A stretch of DNA of 64,000 nt from the NCBI RefSeq assembly GCF_900188405.1, contig NZ_FZOF01000001.1:248001-312000 (forward strand), written 5' to 3'. The translations under genes were made by a program, and so were the position numbers. Shown here piece after piece: positions 23,662 through 32,399 of this stretch. The notes under the pieces are model-generated. The model was given only the letters and a program-made list of their open reading frames with translations. It ran no database searches and was not told the DNA's origin. Position 1 is the stretch's first letter. Each line of letters opens with the position of its first letter. This DNA comes from Actinacidiphila glaucinigra (GTDB lineage: Bacteria > Actinomycetota > Actinomycetes > Streptomycetales > Streptomycetaceae).

Positions 23662-24936
23662 GTGCGCGACGTCGACCTGCGGGAACTGCGCAGGCGCATC
23701 CCGATCGCCGGCAACCGGGCGCTGGCCGAGATCGTCGACGGCCTGGAGACGGCCGAGAACCTGACCGCCGCCCGGGTGGAGCACGGCTTCTTCAGCCGGG
23801 TCATCCTGGGCTGGAACCGCAAGGACCGGCAGCGCGCCCTGGAGTCGCAGGCCGCGCTCGCCCTCACCCAGCGGCGGATGGTGGCCTGGGCCCAGGAGAC
23901 CGCCCGGCACCTCGCGTTCACCGACCTCACCGTGGGGCTGCTCGCCATGGAGGTCGAACAGCTCCAGGACAGCGTGCTGGAACTGCGCGAGGCCAACCGC
24001 CAGGCGTTCCGGGAGATCCGCGAACTGGCCGCGGTGCTCGCCGAGTTCATCGACGCCGTGGACCTCCGGTTCGCCGAGATCGACGAGCGCCTCGACGGAC
24101 ACGAGCGGATCCTCGACACGCACGCCCGTGCCCTGCTGGAGCTGGACCGGCGGGTGCTCGCCACCGAGCTGTGGCAGTCGGCCTGGGCCGACGGGGACCT
24201 GGCGGTGCGGCGCTGGCGCCACCAGGGCGCGTACGCCGGGCTGCCCTGGCCGTGCCAGGTGCTGCTGCTGGCCCGGGAGTGCGCGACCGGACGGCAGGGG
24301 CTGCACGAGTTCGTCACGGGCGACGAGGCCTGGCGGGAGCGCCTGGCCGACGACGTCCTCGCCGACCCGCGCGCGGCAGCGGCGGCGCAGGCCTACTGGC
24401 CGGCCAGGCCGGCGGCGGATCCCGGGCCGGGGACGGGACCGGCGGTGCCCGCGGCGCCGTCCTACCGCGAGGTCGCGGAGTCCGTACGCCGGGCGCGGGG
24501 CCCGCGCCCGGCGCCCGGCGGCCGCACCCCGGCGGACGATCCGCTCCCCGTGCCGCACCGCCGGCAGGTGCGGTCCCTGCTGGAGCGGATCATCGCCGAC
24601 ATGCCGGACGCCGACGAGCGGCGGATGGTCGCGGAGGTCGCTGGCATCGGCCTGTCCGCGCGGCTGCGGCCGCCGCACCGGCCGATCGGCTACGCCGTCG
24701 CCCGCGCGCTGGACCTGTCCACCCGGCCGCCCGCGCGCCGTCCGGAGGACCCGGCCCGCGTGGCCGTCGAGGACGCCCGCCGCGACTGCGGCCACGTACC
24801 GGCCGTGACCCAGGAGGAGTTCGTCCGCGGCGTCGTCCACGAACAGGCCGACGCCGCCCGTCAGGCGCGGGCCGCGCTGCGCACCGAGACCGAGAAGCGA
24901 CGGGGGACGGGGGAAGGGGGAGGGCCCGATGCCTGA
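23662..24936 (+). CDS. Coiled-coil protein of unknown function in the Hsp70-patatin operon
   Basis: A 424-residue protein with a GTG start seven bases after the preceding stop. It begins RDVDLRELRRRIPIAGNRALAEIVDGLE. A helical region with heptad character (about 95-165: LLAMEVEQLQDSVLELREAN...RFAEIDERLDGHERILDTHARALLELDRRVL) suggests dimerisation, then comes YAGLPWPCQVLLLARECATGRQG. The C-terminal third has a Pro-rich linker and a basic helical region. There are no membrane segments, cysteine pairs or recognised catalytic motif. By position it may bridge the chaperone pair and the phospholipase. Its last eight bases overlap the next gene. Confidence 0.7.
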   Translation: MRDVDLRELRRRIPIAGNRALAEIVDGLETAENLTAARVEHGFFSRVILGWNRKDRQRALESQAALALTQRRMVAWAQETARHLAFTDLTVGLLAMEVEQLQDSVLELREANRQAFREIRELAAVLAEFIDAVDLRFAEIDERLDGHERILDTHARALLELDRRVLATELWQSAWADGDLAVRRWRHQGAYAGLPWPCQVLLLARECATGRQGLHEFVTGDEAWRERLADDVLADPRAAAAAQAYWPARPAADPGPGTGPAVPAAPSYREVAESVRRARGPRPAPGGRTPADDPLPVPHRRQVRSLLERIIADMPDADERRMVAEVAGIGLSARLRPPHRPIGYAVARALDLSTRPPARRPEDPARVAVEDARRDCGHVPAVTQEEFVRGVVHEQADAARQARAALRTETEKRRGTGEGGGPDA

Positions 24937-26158
24937 GCACCAGGGGGAGGTCCGGGGGGCGGGGGCCGTGGGGCCCGCCGGACCCGGTCCGGGCATCGGG
25001 CCCCACGGCGGGAGCGGTCCGCGGCCGGACCGCTTCGGGGACCTGCGGCGGCGCGCCGCGGGCATCGGGTCCGCACCGCTGCCGCAGTACGGCACGGCCG
25101 CGGACCCGGGCACGGGGGCGGTACCGGCCCCGGACCGGTGGGAGACCGCACAGGGGACGGCCTCGCACCGGTTCGGGCTGGTACTGGCGGGCGGCGCCGC
25201 CAAGGGCGCCTACCAGGTGGGCGCGGTCGAGTGCCTGGCCCACCACGGCGCGCGGATCACCGCGATCGCCGGGACCAGCATCGGGGCGCTCAACGGGGTC
25301 GCGCTGGCCGGCGCGCCCAACCTGCGGGAGGGGGCGGCGCGGCTGGCGGACCTCTGGCGCGACTTCACCTCCCGCATGGGCGACGCCCCGTTCGGAGGCC
25401 GGGCCGCAGCGGACGGGGCCGTCTCCGAGTCGCTGCTGCAGCGGTTCGGCAACCTCGCGCCCCGGGTGGCGCGCCTGCTCGGCGCGCACGGCGACCTGGA
25501 ACGGCTCGCCGACCGCGCCATCGACGCGGCCGCGCTGCGGCACCCCGCGGCCGTCACCATGAGGGTCGCGGCGTACCCCGTCCTGGCCCCGCACCCGCTG
25601 CCGCACCTGCGGGCCGGCCAGATGGCCGCCGAGTGGCTGGCCGGACTCCTCGGCAGCCGCTCGCGGATCCTCCACCTCAACGGCCTGGAGCACGCGCAGA
25701 TCAAGGAGGCGGTGCTGGGCAGCGCCGCGCTTCCGTTCCTGTTCGCGCCGCGCCAGGTCGCGGGGGAGTACTACCGCGACGGCATGCTCGGCCGGGACAA
25801 CACGCCGATCCGGGCGCTGGCCGATCTCGACCGCTGCGACATCGTCGTCGTCGTCCAGCTCGCCCCGGGCGAGACCGTCCGGCAGATCGAGCACCCGGGG
25901 CTGACCCTGCTGCGCGTCCGCCCGTCCCGCCCGCTCACCCCCGAGGGCACCCTGGGCACCCCCAGCGGGCTGCTGGACTTCTCACCGGCCGCCTTCGAGC
26001 GGCTGCGGGCCCGCGGCTACGAGGACACCGAGCGCCTGCTCGCCAGGACCGCCGGCCTGCTGGGCGCGGCGCACGAGGTGCGGGCGGCCGAGGAGTTCAT
26101 GGCGGACGCGGTGCAGCGGGTCGTCGACAAGGGCCGCCGGCTGCGCGGCGGCCCGTGA
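24929..26158 (+). CDS. Patatin-like phospholipase
   Basis: A 409-residue protein. An 80-residue low-complexity Gly/Pro leader without signal sequence is followed by a patatin domain (about 80-345). The oxyanion loop is GGAAKG (88-93), the nucleophile elbow GTSIG (Ser117), and the catalytic Asp is in YRDGML (Asp284), with the expected proline-rich AALPFLFAPRQV before it. All catalytic residues of the Ser-Asp dyad are present, so lipid acyl hydrolase activity is expected. Patatin enzymes act as membrane-degrading effectors in some anti-phage systems (CapV in CBASS). The ATG lies inside the end of the previous gene (ATGCCTGA), so its synthesis is coupled to it. Confidence 0.92.
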   Translation: MPEHQGEVRGAGAVGPAGPGPGIGPHGGSGPRPDRFGDLRRRAAGIGSAPLPQYGTAADPGTGAVPAPDRWETAQGTASHRFGLVLAGGAAKGAYQVGAVECLAHHGARITAIAGTSIGALNGVALAGAPNLREGAARLADLWRDFTSRMGDAPFGGRAAADGAVSESLLQRFGNLAPRVARLLGAHGDLERLADRAIDAAALRHPAAVTMRVAAYPVLAPHPLPHLRAGQMAAEWLAGLLGSRSRILHLNGLEHAQIKEAVLGSAALPFLFAPRQVAGEYYRDGMLGRDNTPIRALADLDRCDIVVVVQLAPGETVRQIEHPGLTLLRVRPSRPLTPEGTLGTPSGLLDFSPAAFERLRARGYEDTERLLARTAGLLGAAHEVRAAEEFMADAVQRVVDKGRRLRGGP

Positions 26159-26408
26159 GGCGCGGGGTCACGGGGGCCCTGCCGCAGGTTCCGCGGTGGG
26201 TGCCCGGAAGCCGGGGGCGGGCGGTCACCGGGCGGTGGACGCCGTCGGTGACGTGCGCAGGCCGGTCCGGGGGCCGGGGCCGGGGCCGGCGCCGTTCGCC
26301 GCCGATCCGGCGCCGGGCACGCGTGCACACTGCCGGGAACGGGCAATGCCCGCGGGCACGCGGACCTGCCACCCTCGCCGTGGCGGCGGCGCAGGGGGAG
26401 GAGCCCAG
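26159..26408. other. 250-base gap after the patatin gene
   Basis: GC-rich, with no convincing gene, terminator with T-tract, or repeat. A GGGGGAGGAG ribosome binding site for the next gene stands at its right end. Confidence 0.5.
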
Positions 26409-26990
26409 ATGGCAGGCGGCGGTGACGGCGGCGCGTTCTTCTCGGTGATCTGGGGGCTCGGGGCGAGCGGCTTCGGCTGGATCCTCGTGACGGACTTCCG
26501 GGGCGCGGCACGTCGCTTCCACGCGATGTCCGCACGGTCGGTGCCCTTCGGCGGAGACCGGCCCCCGGTCGTGGGCGTCGGGTTCGTCCGCTTCGTCGCC
26601 GGGGTGTTCGCCCTCGCCGGACCCGTGGTCCTGGTCACCGGCCTGCTCGACCTCGTCCGGGACCCGGCGGCGCCGGAGCCGATGCCCCGGCCGCCCCTTC
26701 CCCTGGCCGTGTTCGCAGTCCTCGGTGCCGGGGTGGGGCTGTGGACCTTCTGGCGGCGCTCCGGCGTGCTCCGCCCCGAATGGGCGCAGGGCGGAACCCT
26801 CCGGCGGGCGGCGGCGGTCGTGCTCACGGGGGTGCTCGTCGCCTTCCCGGCCCTGCTCGTGCTCGGCCGGACGACGCCGATGCTCCTGGTCTGGCTGCTC
26901 GGCGGAGCCGCGGGCGTCGTCCTGCTGCCCGGCCGGCGGGACGGGACGGGGTCCGGTCCCGGCGCGGACGACGTCCGGGCGCCGCGCTGA
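26409..26990 (+). CDS. Small integral membrane protein, unknown function
   Basis: A 193-residue protein with about five hydrophobic helices: FFSVIWGLGASGFGWILV, FVRFVAGVFALAGPVVLVTGLL, LAVFAVLGAGVGLWTFW, AAAVVLTGVLVAFPALLVLG, MLLVWLLGGAAGVVLL. There is no signature motif. The start is ATG 26409 with GGGGGAGGAG upstream; longer open frames exist but lack coding character. It is on the same strand as the patatin operon, 250 bases away, so membership is doubtful. It ends one base before the stop of the convergent acyltransferase gene. Confidence 0.65.
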   Translation: MAGGGDGGAFFSVIWGLGASGFGWILVTDFRGAARRFHAMSARSVPFGGDRPPVVGVGFVRFVAGVFALAGPVVLVTGLLDLVRDPAAPEPMPRPPLPLAVFAVLGAGVGLWTFWRRSGVLRPEWAQGGTLRRAAAVVLTGVLVAFPALLVLGRTTPMLLVWLLGGAAGVVLLPGRRDGTGSGPGADDVRAPR

Positions 26991-26991
26991 C

Positions 26992-28200
26992 TCAGCGGGC
27001 CCCGGCGGCCCGGCCGCGGGCCCGCCGGCCGCGTTTCCTGCCGCCCGCCGGCCACAGGCGCGGCCGGCGCCGTGAGGCGAGGTCCTCGGTCCAGCCGACC
27101 AGCACGACGGCCGCCCCGATGAGCGGCCAGACGACGAGGAACTGGAACCAGGTCGCGTCGAGCGGGAGATGGGCCTCGAAGAAGGGCACGTCCCACATCA
27201 GGTCGATCAGCGGGACGCTGGCGAAGAGCGCGACCTCGTGCCACAGGTAGACCGTGACGGCGCGGGCGTTGAGCAGGCCCACCGCTCCGTCCGCGCCGGG
27301 CACCCGGCGCATCCGGCGCGGCCGGAAGCGCAGCAGCAGAAGGACGAAACCGGCCGACCACAGTGCCTGGGCCAGCGGGATCTCACCGAGGTCGATGCCC
27401 TCGTCGGTGGGGTGGGTGTACGCGAACCAGCCGCCCGCGACGAGGCAGAGCGCGGCGGCGGCGACCACCGTGCGGGCCCGCAGGGCGTCCAGCAGGCCGT
27501 CGCGGTGCGCGAAGCCGAGCAGCCAGCAGGCCGCGAAGGTGACGAGGTCGACCACCGGCGTGAGGGCCGGCTCGGCGAGCGGCAGCCGGTCGTACTGGGC
27601 GAGGACGACGAGTGCGCCGCACGCCGTCAGGCACGACCGCGGCGCCGCCCGGAAGGCCTTGAGCAGCCACGGGGAGAGCAGCACGAGCCACAGGTAGGTG
27701 CGGATGTACCAGAGCGGGGCGATGATCTGCTCGGCCCAGGCGGTGCCGGGCGGGTCCGCCAGCGGCAGGATCCACAGCAGCATCCGGTGCCAGGAGTGCG
27801 GCCGCCAGCCGTGGAGCAGCATCAGGACGGTCACGGCCGCGGCGAACAGCCAGAAGGGCACCAGCAGCCGCCGCAGCCGGCCGCGTACCACGGACAGCGC
27901 GGGCCGCTGCAGCGAGTGCGCCGCCAGGGACCCGGCCAGGGCGAACATGATGCCGATGGACGGGAAGAGCAGGGTCAGCCAGGCCCAGCCGAAGGTGTGG
28001 TAGACGACCACTCGCACCAGGGCGAGGGCGCGCAGCAGGTCGAGGTAGCGGTCCCGGCCGCCGCCCCCGCCGCCGCTCCCGGAGGAGGCGGCGGCGGGGG
28101 CGGCCGGGGCGGCGCCCCGTGGACCCGGCAGGTGCGTCCCGGCGCCGTCCGCGGGCCGGGGCGGGGCCGCCGGGGCTCCCGCCTCGCGTGCTTCGGGCAT
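26992..28200 (-). CDS. Membrane acyltransferase (Acyltransferase_3 / OafA-like)
   Basis: A 402-residue protein with about ten hydrophobic helices after a 48-residue Ala/Pro/Gly leader. RDRYLDLLRALALVRVVVYHTFGWAW is the opening of Acyltransferase_3, in which Arg and His on the first helices are essential. Later come YIRTYLWLVLLSPWLLKAF and VYLWHEVALF. The family O-acylates sugars or lipids at the membrane. It is encoded 29 bases after the deacetylase/glycosyltransferase gene on the same strand, so it probably modifies that polymer. The C-terminal tail is strongly basic (RKRGRRARGRAAGAR). Confidence 0.85.
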   Translation of the reverse strand: MPEAREAGAPAAPPRPADGAGTHLPGPRGAAPAAPAAASSGSGGGGGGRDRYLDLLRALALVRVVVYHTFGWAWLTLLFPSIGIMFALAGSLAAHSLQRPALSVVRGRLRRLLVPFWLFAAAVTVLMLLHGWRPHSWHRMLLWILPLADPPGTAWAEQIIAPLWYIRTYLWLVLLSPWLLKAFRAAPRSCLTACGALVVLAQYDRLPLAEPALTPVVDLVTFAACWLLGFAHRDGLLDALRARTVVAAAALCLVAGGWFAYTHPTDEGIDLGEIPLAQALWSAGFVLLLLRFRPRRMRRVPGADGAVGLLNARAVTVYLWHEVALFASVPLIDLMWDVPFFEAHLPLDATWFQFLVVWPLIGAAVVLVGWTEDLASRRRPRLWPAGGRKRGRRARGRAAGAR

Positions 28201-28229
28201 GGGGTGACTCCTCGGGAGGGTACGGGTGT

Positions 28230-30347
28230 TCAGACGCGGCCTGCGGTGCCGCTGCCGACGGTCGGCGCGCCGACCTCGCCGGTGCGCCGCAGCTTGTGCC
28301 AGCCCAGCCGACCGCCGTTGACGGCCGTCACACAGGACTGCAGCAGCACCAGGTACATCAACTGCCGGTACAGCACCTGCTGGAGGGGCAGCGGCCACAG
28401 GTCCCGCAGCGGTTCGCCGTCCAGCCGGAAGGCGTACGCCGCACAGGCGGCCTGCACAGCGAGCACGCCCGCCCACGCGAGCGCGGTGCGAAACGGGTCC
28501 ATGAAGACCAGCCCGTAGATCGCGAACACGTCGATGAGCGGCGCCAGCAGCGGCGCGAGCACCTGGAAGAGGACGACCAGCGGCAGCCCGACCCGGCCGA
28601 AGCGCCCGGAGTGGCCGCGGTCCAGGACCGCCCCGCGGTGCTTCCACATCGCCTGCATGGTGCCGTAGCTCCAGCGGTACCGCTGCTTCCACAACTGCCG
28701 CACCGAGGACGGAGCCTCGGTCCAGGCGCGGGCGTTCTCCGCGTACACCACGTGCCAGCCGGCCCGGTGCATCGCCATCGTGACGTCCGTGTCCTCGGCG
28801 AGGGTCTCGTCGCTCATGCCGCCGACGTCGCGCAGCGCGTCCCGCCGGAAGGCGCCGCACGCGCCGGGGATGGTGGGCATGCAGCGCAGCAGGTCGTACA
28901 TGCGGCGGTCGAGGTTGAAGCCCATCACGTACTCGATGTGCTGCCAACGCCCGATCATCCGGGTGCGGTTGCCGACCTTGGCGTTGCCGGCGACCGCGCC
29001 GACCCGCGGGTCGCCGAAGGGCTGCACCAGTTCGCGGACGGTGGCCGGCTCGAAGACCGTGTCGCCGTCCATCATGACGATCAGGTCGTTCCTGGCGTGC
29101 GCCACCCCGTTGTTGAGGGCCGCGGGCTTGCCGCTGTTGGGCTGCCGCACGACGGTGACGCCGGGCAGGTCCAGGGCCTCGACGATGTCGGCGGTGCCGT
29201 CGGTCGAGCCGTCGTCGACGACCACGATCTCCACGGGGTGGTCGCTCGCGGCGAGGGAGCGCACGGTGTGGGTGATGCACTCCTTCTCGTTGTACGCGGG
29301 CACGATGACGCTCACCGGTTCGGTGACCGTCGGCCCCCAGGTGAAGCCGGGTGCCCGTCGCCGCCGCGCGTGCCGGCGCGCCAGCACCAGCATGGCGGCG
29401 AACCGGGCCAGGACCAGCAGGCCCACCCCGGCGAGCACGACGGCCAGCGTGGGGACGGCGGCCTCGGAGAGCTCCACCGCGGCGACGAAGACCCGCCCCT
29501 TCCACAGTTCCGAGCCGGTGACCTTGCCGTTGGTGGACGTGGCGCCGACCGCCCCGCCCACGGTGTCGAAGCGGTAGCCGCGCTCCTTGAGCAGCGGGAT
29601 CAGCCGGTCCAGCGCCGCCACGGTCTGCGAGCGGTCGCCGCCGGCGTCGTGCAGGAGCACGATCGCGCCCTGGCCCGGCTTCGCCGGCACGGAGGCGTCC
29701 ACGATCGCCTGCACGCCGGGCCGCCGCCAGTCCTCGGCGTCGCGGTCGATGAAGGCGGTCACGTAGCCCTGCCTGCCGACCCGCTGGACGACCGGCCAGG
29801 ACAGGTCGTCCAGCGCGTCGGCGGTCGAGGAGTACGGCGGACGGAACAGGGAGGTGTGGATGCCGGCGGCCCCCGCGAGCGCCAGCTGGGTCTGGGACAG
29901 CTCCCGGTCGATCCGCCCCGGCGACTGGTACACCAGGTCGGGGTGGGAGAAGGTGTGCACGCCGATCTCGTGGCCCTCGGCGACCATCCGCCGGATCAGC
30001 CCCGGGTGCCGGGCGGCCATGCCGCCGGTCACGAAGAAGGTGGCGCGTACCTGCTGCCGCTTGAGCACGTCGAGCACCTCCGGCGTCCAGACCGGGTCGG
30101 GTCCGTCGTCGAAGGTGAGGGCGATGGTGCGGTCCGGGGTGCGGTACGAGCGGGGCTTGTCGCCGGTGGCGTCGACCACCGGGCCGCCCTCCAGCACCGC
30201 CTCCGGCACCTTGTCCGCCGAGACCGGCGGGTGGACCCGGTGGTCGGCCTCGAAGTCGCCGCGTACGTAGCCGCCGAGCAGCAGGACGCACACGAGCACC
30301 ACGAGGGCGAGCAGGGGTATGACGAGGCGGGGGCGCAGGGCGGTCAC
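28230..30347 (-). CDS. Bifunctional polysaccharide deacetylase / family 2 glycosyltransferase (MatB-like)
   Basis: A 705-residue membrane protein. An N-terminal anchor (about 8-27) is followed by a NodB deacetylase domain (70-260) with ALTFDDGPDP (D80, D81), HTFSHPDL and RPPYSS; a membrane helix; a GT2 domain with SVIVPAYNEKE, VVVDDGSTDGT, MDGDTVFEP, EDTDVTM and QRYRWSYG; and C-terminal membrane helices. This order matches MatB of Streptomyces, required for an extracellular beta-linked GlcNAc polymer that aggregates mycelium. It probably synthesises and partly deacetylates such a glycan. GTG 30347 overlaps the stop of the gene upstream (GTGA). Confidence 0.92.
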   Translation of the reverse strand: MTALRPRLVIPLLALVVLVCVLLLGGYVRGDFEADHRVHPPVSADKVPEAVLEGGPVVDATGDKPRSYRTPDRTIALTFDDGPDPVWTPEVLDVLKRQQVRATFFVTGGMAARHPGLIRRMVAEGHEIGVHTFSHPDLVYQSPGRIDRELSQTQLALAGAAGIHTSLFRPPYSSTADALDDLSWPVVQRVGRQGYVTAFIDRDAEDWRRPGVQAIVDASVPAKPGQGAIVLLHDAGGDRSQTVAALDRLIPLLKERGYRFDTVGGAVGATSTNGKVTGSELWKGRVFVAAVELSEAAVPTLAVVLAGVGLLVLARFAAMLVLARRHARRRRAPGFTWGPTVTEPVSVIVPAYNEKECITHTVRSLAASDHPVEIVVVDDGSTDGTADIVEALDLPGVTVVRQPNSGKPAALNNGVAHARNDLIVMMDGDTVFEPATVRELVQPFGDPRVGAVAGNAKVGNRTRMIGRWQHIEYVMGFNLDRRMYDLLRCMPTIPGACGAFRRDALRDVGGMSDETLAEDTDVTMAMHRAGWHVVYAENARAWTEAPSSVRQLWKQRYRWSYGTMQAMWKHRGAVLDRGHSGRFGRVGLPLVVLFQVLAPLLAPLIDVFAIYGLVFMDPFRTALAWAGVLAVQAACAAYAFRLDGEPLRDLWPLPLQQVLYRQLMYLVLLQSCVTAVNGGRLGWHKLRRTGEVGAPTVGSGTAGRV

Positions 30348-30991
30348 TGTCCGCCCTGCGGCTGCTGGTCGACCGGGGCGTCGGAGACACCCGGTGCGGG
30401 GGACGCGGAGGTGCTGGGCTGCCCCGACGGGGAGCCGGACGGCACCGGTTCGGTCGCGGTCGCGACGGTGGTCGGGGTCGGGGCGGCCGGGCTGCCCGCG
30501 GTCGCCCGCGGGGTGCCGGGGGCCCCGCCGCCCTTGGCCGGGCGCTTGGTCGGGGAGGCGCTGGGGCTGGCGGAGGACACGGAGCGGACCGCACCGGACG
30601 GGGACGGCGCGGCCGCCGCCCCCGCCCGGATGAAGCCCGCCGTCGCCGGGGGTGCGGCCTGGTCGGCCGGTTCGTCGAGTTCTCCCGTCCCCGAGGAGCC
30701 CGCGTCGTCCGGCGCTGTGCTCGGCACCCCCGGCAGCGGCAGCAGCGTCTTCGGCGCGATCGGCGTCGCGCCGGAGAGGCTGAGCCCCAGCGCCGCCGTG
30801 TAGACGGAGCATGCCGCGGCGACCAGCCAGCCGGCCCTGCGTACCGCGCGGGCCCGTCTCCCGCTGGAATCGACGAACACGGGACCGGGCAGCGCTATCA
30901 GCTCGGTCTCCGGCTCGGGGGCCCCGGCCTCGGACCCGACTTCGTCTGCGGGTGGTTCTGACCATACGTCGCGGTGGTGCTTGGAGAGCAT
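30344..30991 (-). CDS. Single-pass membrane protein with Ser/Pro/Thr-rich extracellular tail (possible MatA-like partner)
   Basis: A 215-residue protein. A cytoplasmic N-terminus of about 50 residues is followed by a basic stretch (RRARAVRRAG) and one membrane helix (WLVAAACSVYTAALGLSL). The remaining 140 residues are low-complexity Ala/Pro/Ser/Thr, typical of a cell-wall-spanning stalk. There is no enzymatic motif. It is translationally coupled (GTGA) to the deacetylase/glycosyltransferase gene, the same order as matA-matB, so it may help secrete or anchor the polymer; this is inference. First gene of the operon; the 150 bases upstream contain a short A/T-rich stretch that could hold its promoter. 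Confidence 0.7.
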   Translation of the reverse strand: MLSKHHRDVWSEPPADEVGSEAGAPEPETELIALPGPVFVDSSGRRARAVRRAGWLVAAACSVYTAALGLSLSGATPIAPKTLLPLPGVPSTAPDDAGSSGTGELDEPADQAAPPATAGFIRAGAAAAPSPSGAVRSVSSASPSASPTKRPAKGGGAPGTPRATAGSPAAPTPTTVATATEPVPSGSPSGQPSTSASPAPGVSDAPVDQQPQGGQ

Positions 30992-31141
30992 GCCGCAACG
31001 TAACGCGACGCAAGCAGTCCTATGGGACGTATTTCGGACTTGACCATTTTCGGGGGTGAAGTGGTCGAATCCGGCCGCGGGTGGCTGTGGCCCGACCCCT
31101 GCCCCGGGCCCTGCCCACGGCCGCGCCCCTCGGTCGTGTCC

Positions 31142-31918
31142 TCAACCGCGGCCGATGTAGGGCATGTTCGTCGCCATCACGGTCGCGAACTGCACGTTCG
31201 CCTCCAGCGGGAGCGAGGCCATGTGCGCGACGGTACGGGCCACGTCGCCGACGTCCATCCGCGGCTCGGTCGTCAGCCGCCCGTCCGCCTGAAGGGTCCC
31301 GGCGGCCATCCGCTCCGTCATCTCCGTGGCCGCGTTGCCGATGTCGATCTGGCCGCAGGCGATCCGGTACGGGCGGCCGTCCAGCGACAGGGACCGCGTC
31401 AGCCCGGTGACGGCGTGCTTGGTCGCCGTGTACGGCGCGCTCAGCGGCCGCGGCGCGTGCGCGGAGATCGACCCGTTGTTGATGATCCGGCCGCCCTGCG
31501 GCCGCTGCGCGCGCATCGCCCGGAAGGCGGCCTGCGCGCACAGGAACGCCCCGGTGAGGTTGACGTCGACGACGCCACGCCACTGCTCGTACGTCAGCTC
31601 GTCCAGCGGAACGGCGGGCGCGCCCGTACCGGCGTTGTTGAACAGCAGGTCGACGCGGCCGAAGCGGGCGTCCACGGCGGCGAACAGCGCGGCCACCGCC
31701 TCCGGGCGGGTGACGTCCGTCGGGATGACCGCCACCGCCTCGTCCGGCAGCCCCTCGGCGGTACCGCGCAGCGCCGCCTCACGCCGGCTTGCCAGGGCCA
31801 CGGCCCAGCCCGAGGCCGCCAGTTCGCGTGCCACCGCCCGCCCGATGCCGGACCCGGCCCCGGTGACCACCGCGACCCGGAGCGCCGCGCCCGTTCCATT
31901 TCCCGCGATCTCAGTCAT
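31142..31918 (-). CDS. Short-chain dehydrogenase/reductase
   Basis: A 258-residue classical SDR. The cofactor motif is [17 protein letters not shown], followed by [12 protein letters not shown] with a basic residue, suggesting [19 protein letters not shown], an active-site Ser in [13 protein letters not shown], and YTATKHA (Tyr, Lys) follow. The end [20 protein letters not shown] is typical of a clade of actinobacterial SDRs without known substrate. ATG 31918 is preferred to an upstream ATG at 31954, which would overlap the divergent pterin dehydratase start. The two genes share a 34-base promoter gap. Confidence 0.88.
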   Translation of the reverse strand: MTEIAGNGTGAALRVAVVTGAGSGIGRAVARELAASGWAVALASRREAALRGTAEGLPDEAVAVIPTDVTRPEAVAALFAAVDARFGRVDLLFNNAGTGAPAVPLDELTYEQWRGVVDVNLTGAFLCAQAAFRAMRAQRPQGGRIINNGSISAHAPRPLSAPYTATKHAVTGLTRSLSLDGRPYRIACGQIDIGNAATEMTERMAAGTLQADGRLTTEPRMDVGDVARTVAHMASLPLEANVQFATVMATNMPYIGRG

Positions 31919-31952
31919 GGCTCCGCAGGGTATGCGGTGCCACGATGAAACC

Positions 31953-32267
31953 ATGTCACCCTACGCCGAGCCCCTGTCGCACAAGGAGATCGAGGACCGC
32001 CTCGCCGAGCTGCCCGGCTGGTCCCTCACCGAGGACGGCATGAGCCTGCAGCGCACGTACCGGCTGCCGCACATCCCGGCTGCGGTCCTCGTGATGCACA
32101 TCGCGCAGATCCAGGACGAGCTGAACCACCACAGCGACCTGACGCTGGGTTATAACTCGGTCGACGTCTCCGTCACCACGCACGCGGCGGGCGGCCGGCT
32201 CACGGAGCGGGACTTCGGCCTGGCCCGGCGCATCGAGGACATCGCCCCGGCCCACGGGGCCGCGTAG
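31953..32267 (+). CDS. 4a-hydroxytetrahydrobiopterin dehydratase (pterin-4a-carbinolamine dehydratase)
   Basis: A 104-residue protein of the usual PCD length. The active-site motif is [22 protein letters not shown], with the consecutive histidines that hold the pterin ring, then [18 protein letters not shown]. It recycles the carbinolamine formed by aromatic amino acid hydroxylases; no hydroxylase is in the window. The last 19 bases of the gene (from 32249) are also the beginning of a 151-154 base direct repeat, so a copy of the gene tail with its TAG exists 238 bases downstream. Confidence 0.93.
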   Translation: MSPYAEPLSHKEIEDRLAELPGWSLTEDGMSLQRTYRLPHIPAAVLVMHIAQIQDELNHHSDLTLGYNSVDVSVTTHAAGGRLTERDFGLARRIEDIAPAHGAA

Positions 32268-32399
32268 CGGCGCTGTCCGCGGCCTGGGGGTTCTTCCGGT
32301 CGTCCACCTCTTCCGGGCGCGAGGTGTGCGGTGCCTTGGCGGCGGTGCGGTCCTTGCTCCGGCGTGGCCATGCCGTGGTCGCCCGAGGGATGTACCGGC
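32249..32399 (+). repeat. Direct repeat, copy 1 (includes the end of the pterin dehydratase gene)
   Basis: 151 bases that recur at 32487-32640 with a few substitutions and about three inserted bases near 32280/32520. It begins inside the coding sequence (CCCACGGGGCCGCGTAG). Confidence 0.9.

Noticed and set aside
19546..25203. A 1885-codon open frame on the minus strand opposite the Hsp70-patatin operon
   Set aside because: It is an antisense shadow produced by the very high GC at third positions; composition is Arg/Pro/Gly-rich with no domain, and it crosses the real genes on the plus strand.
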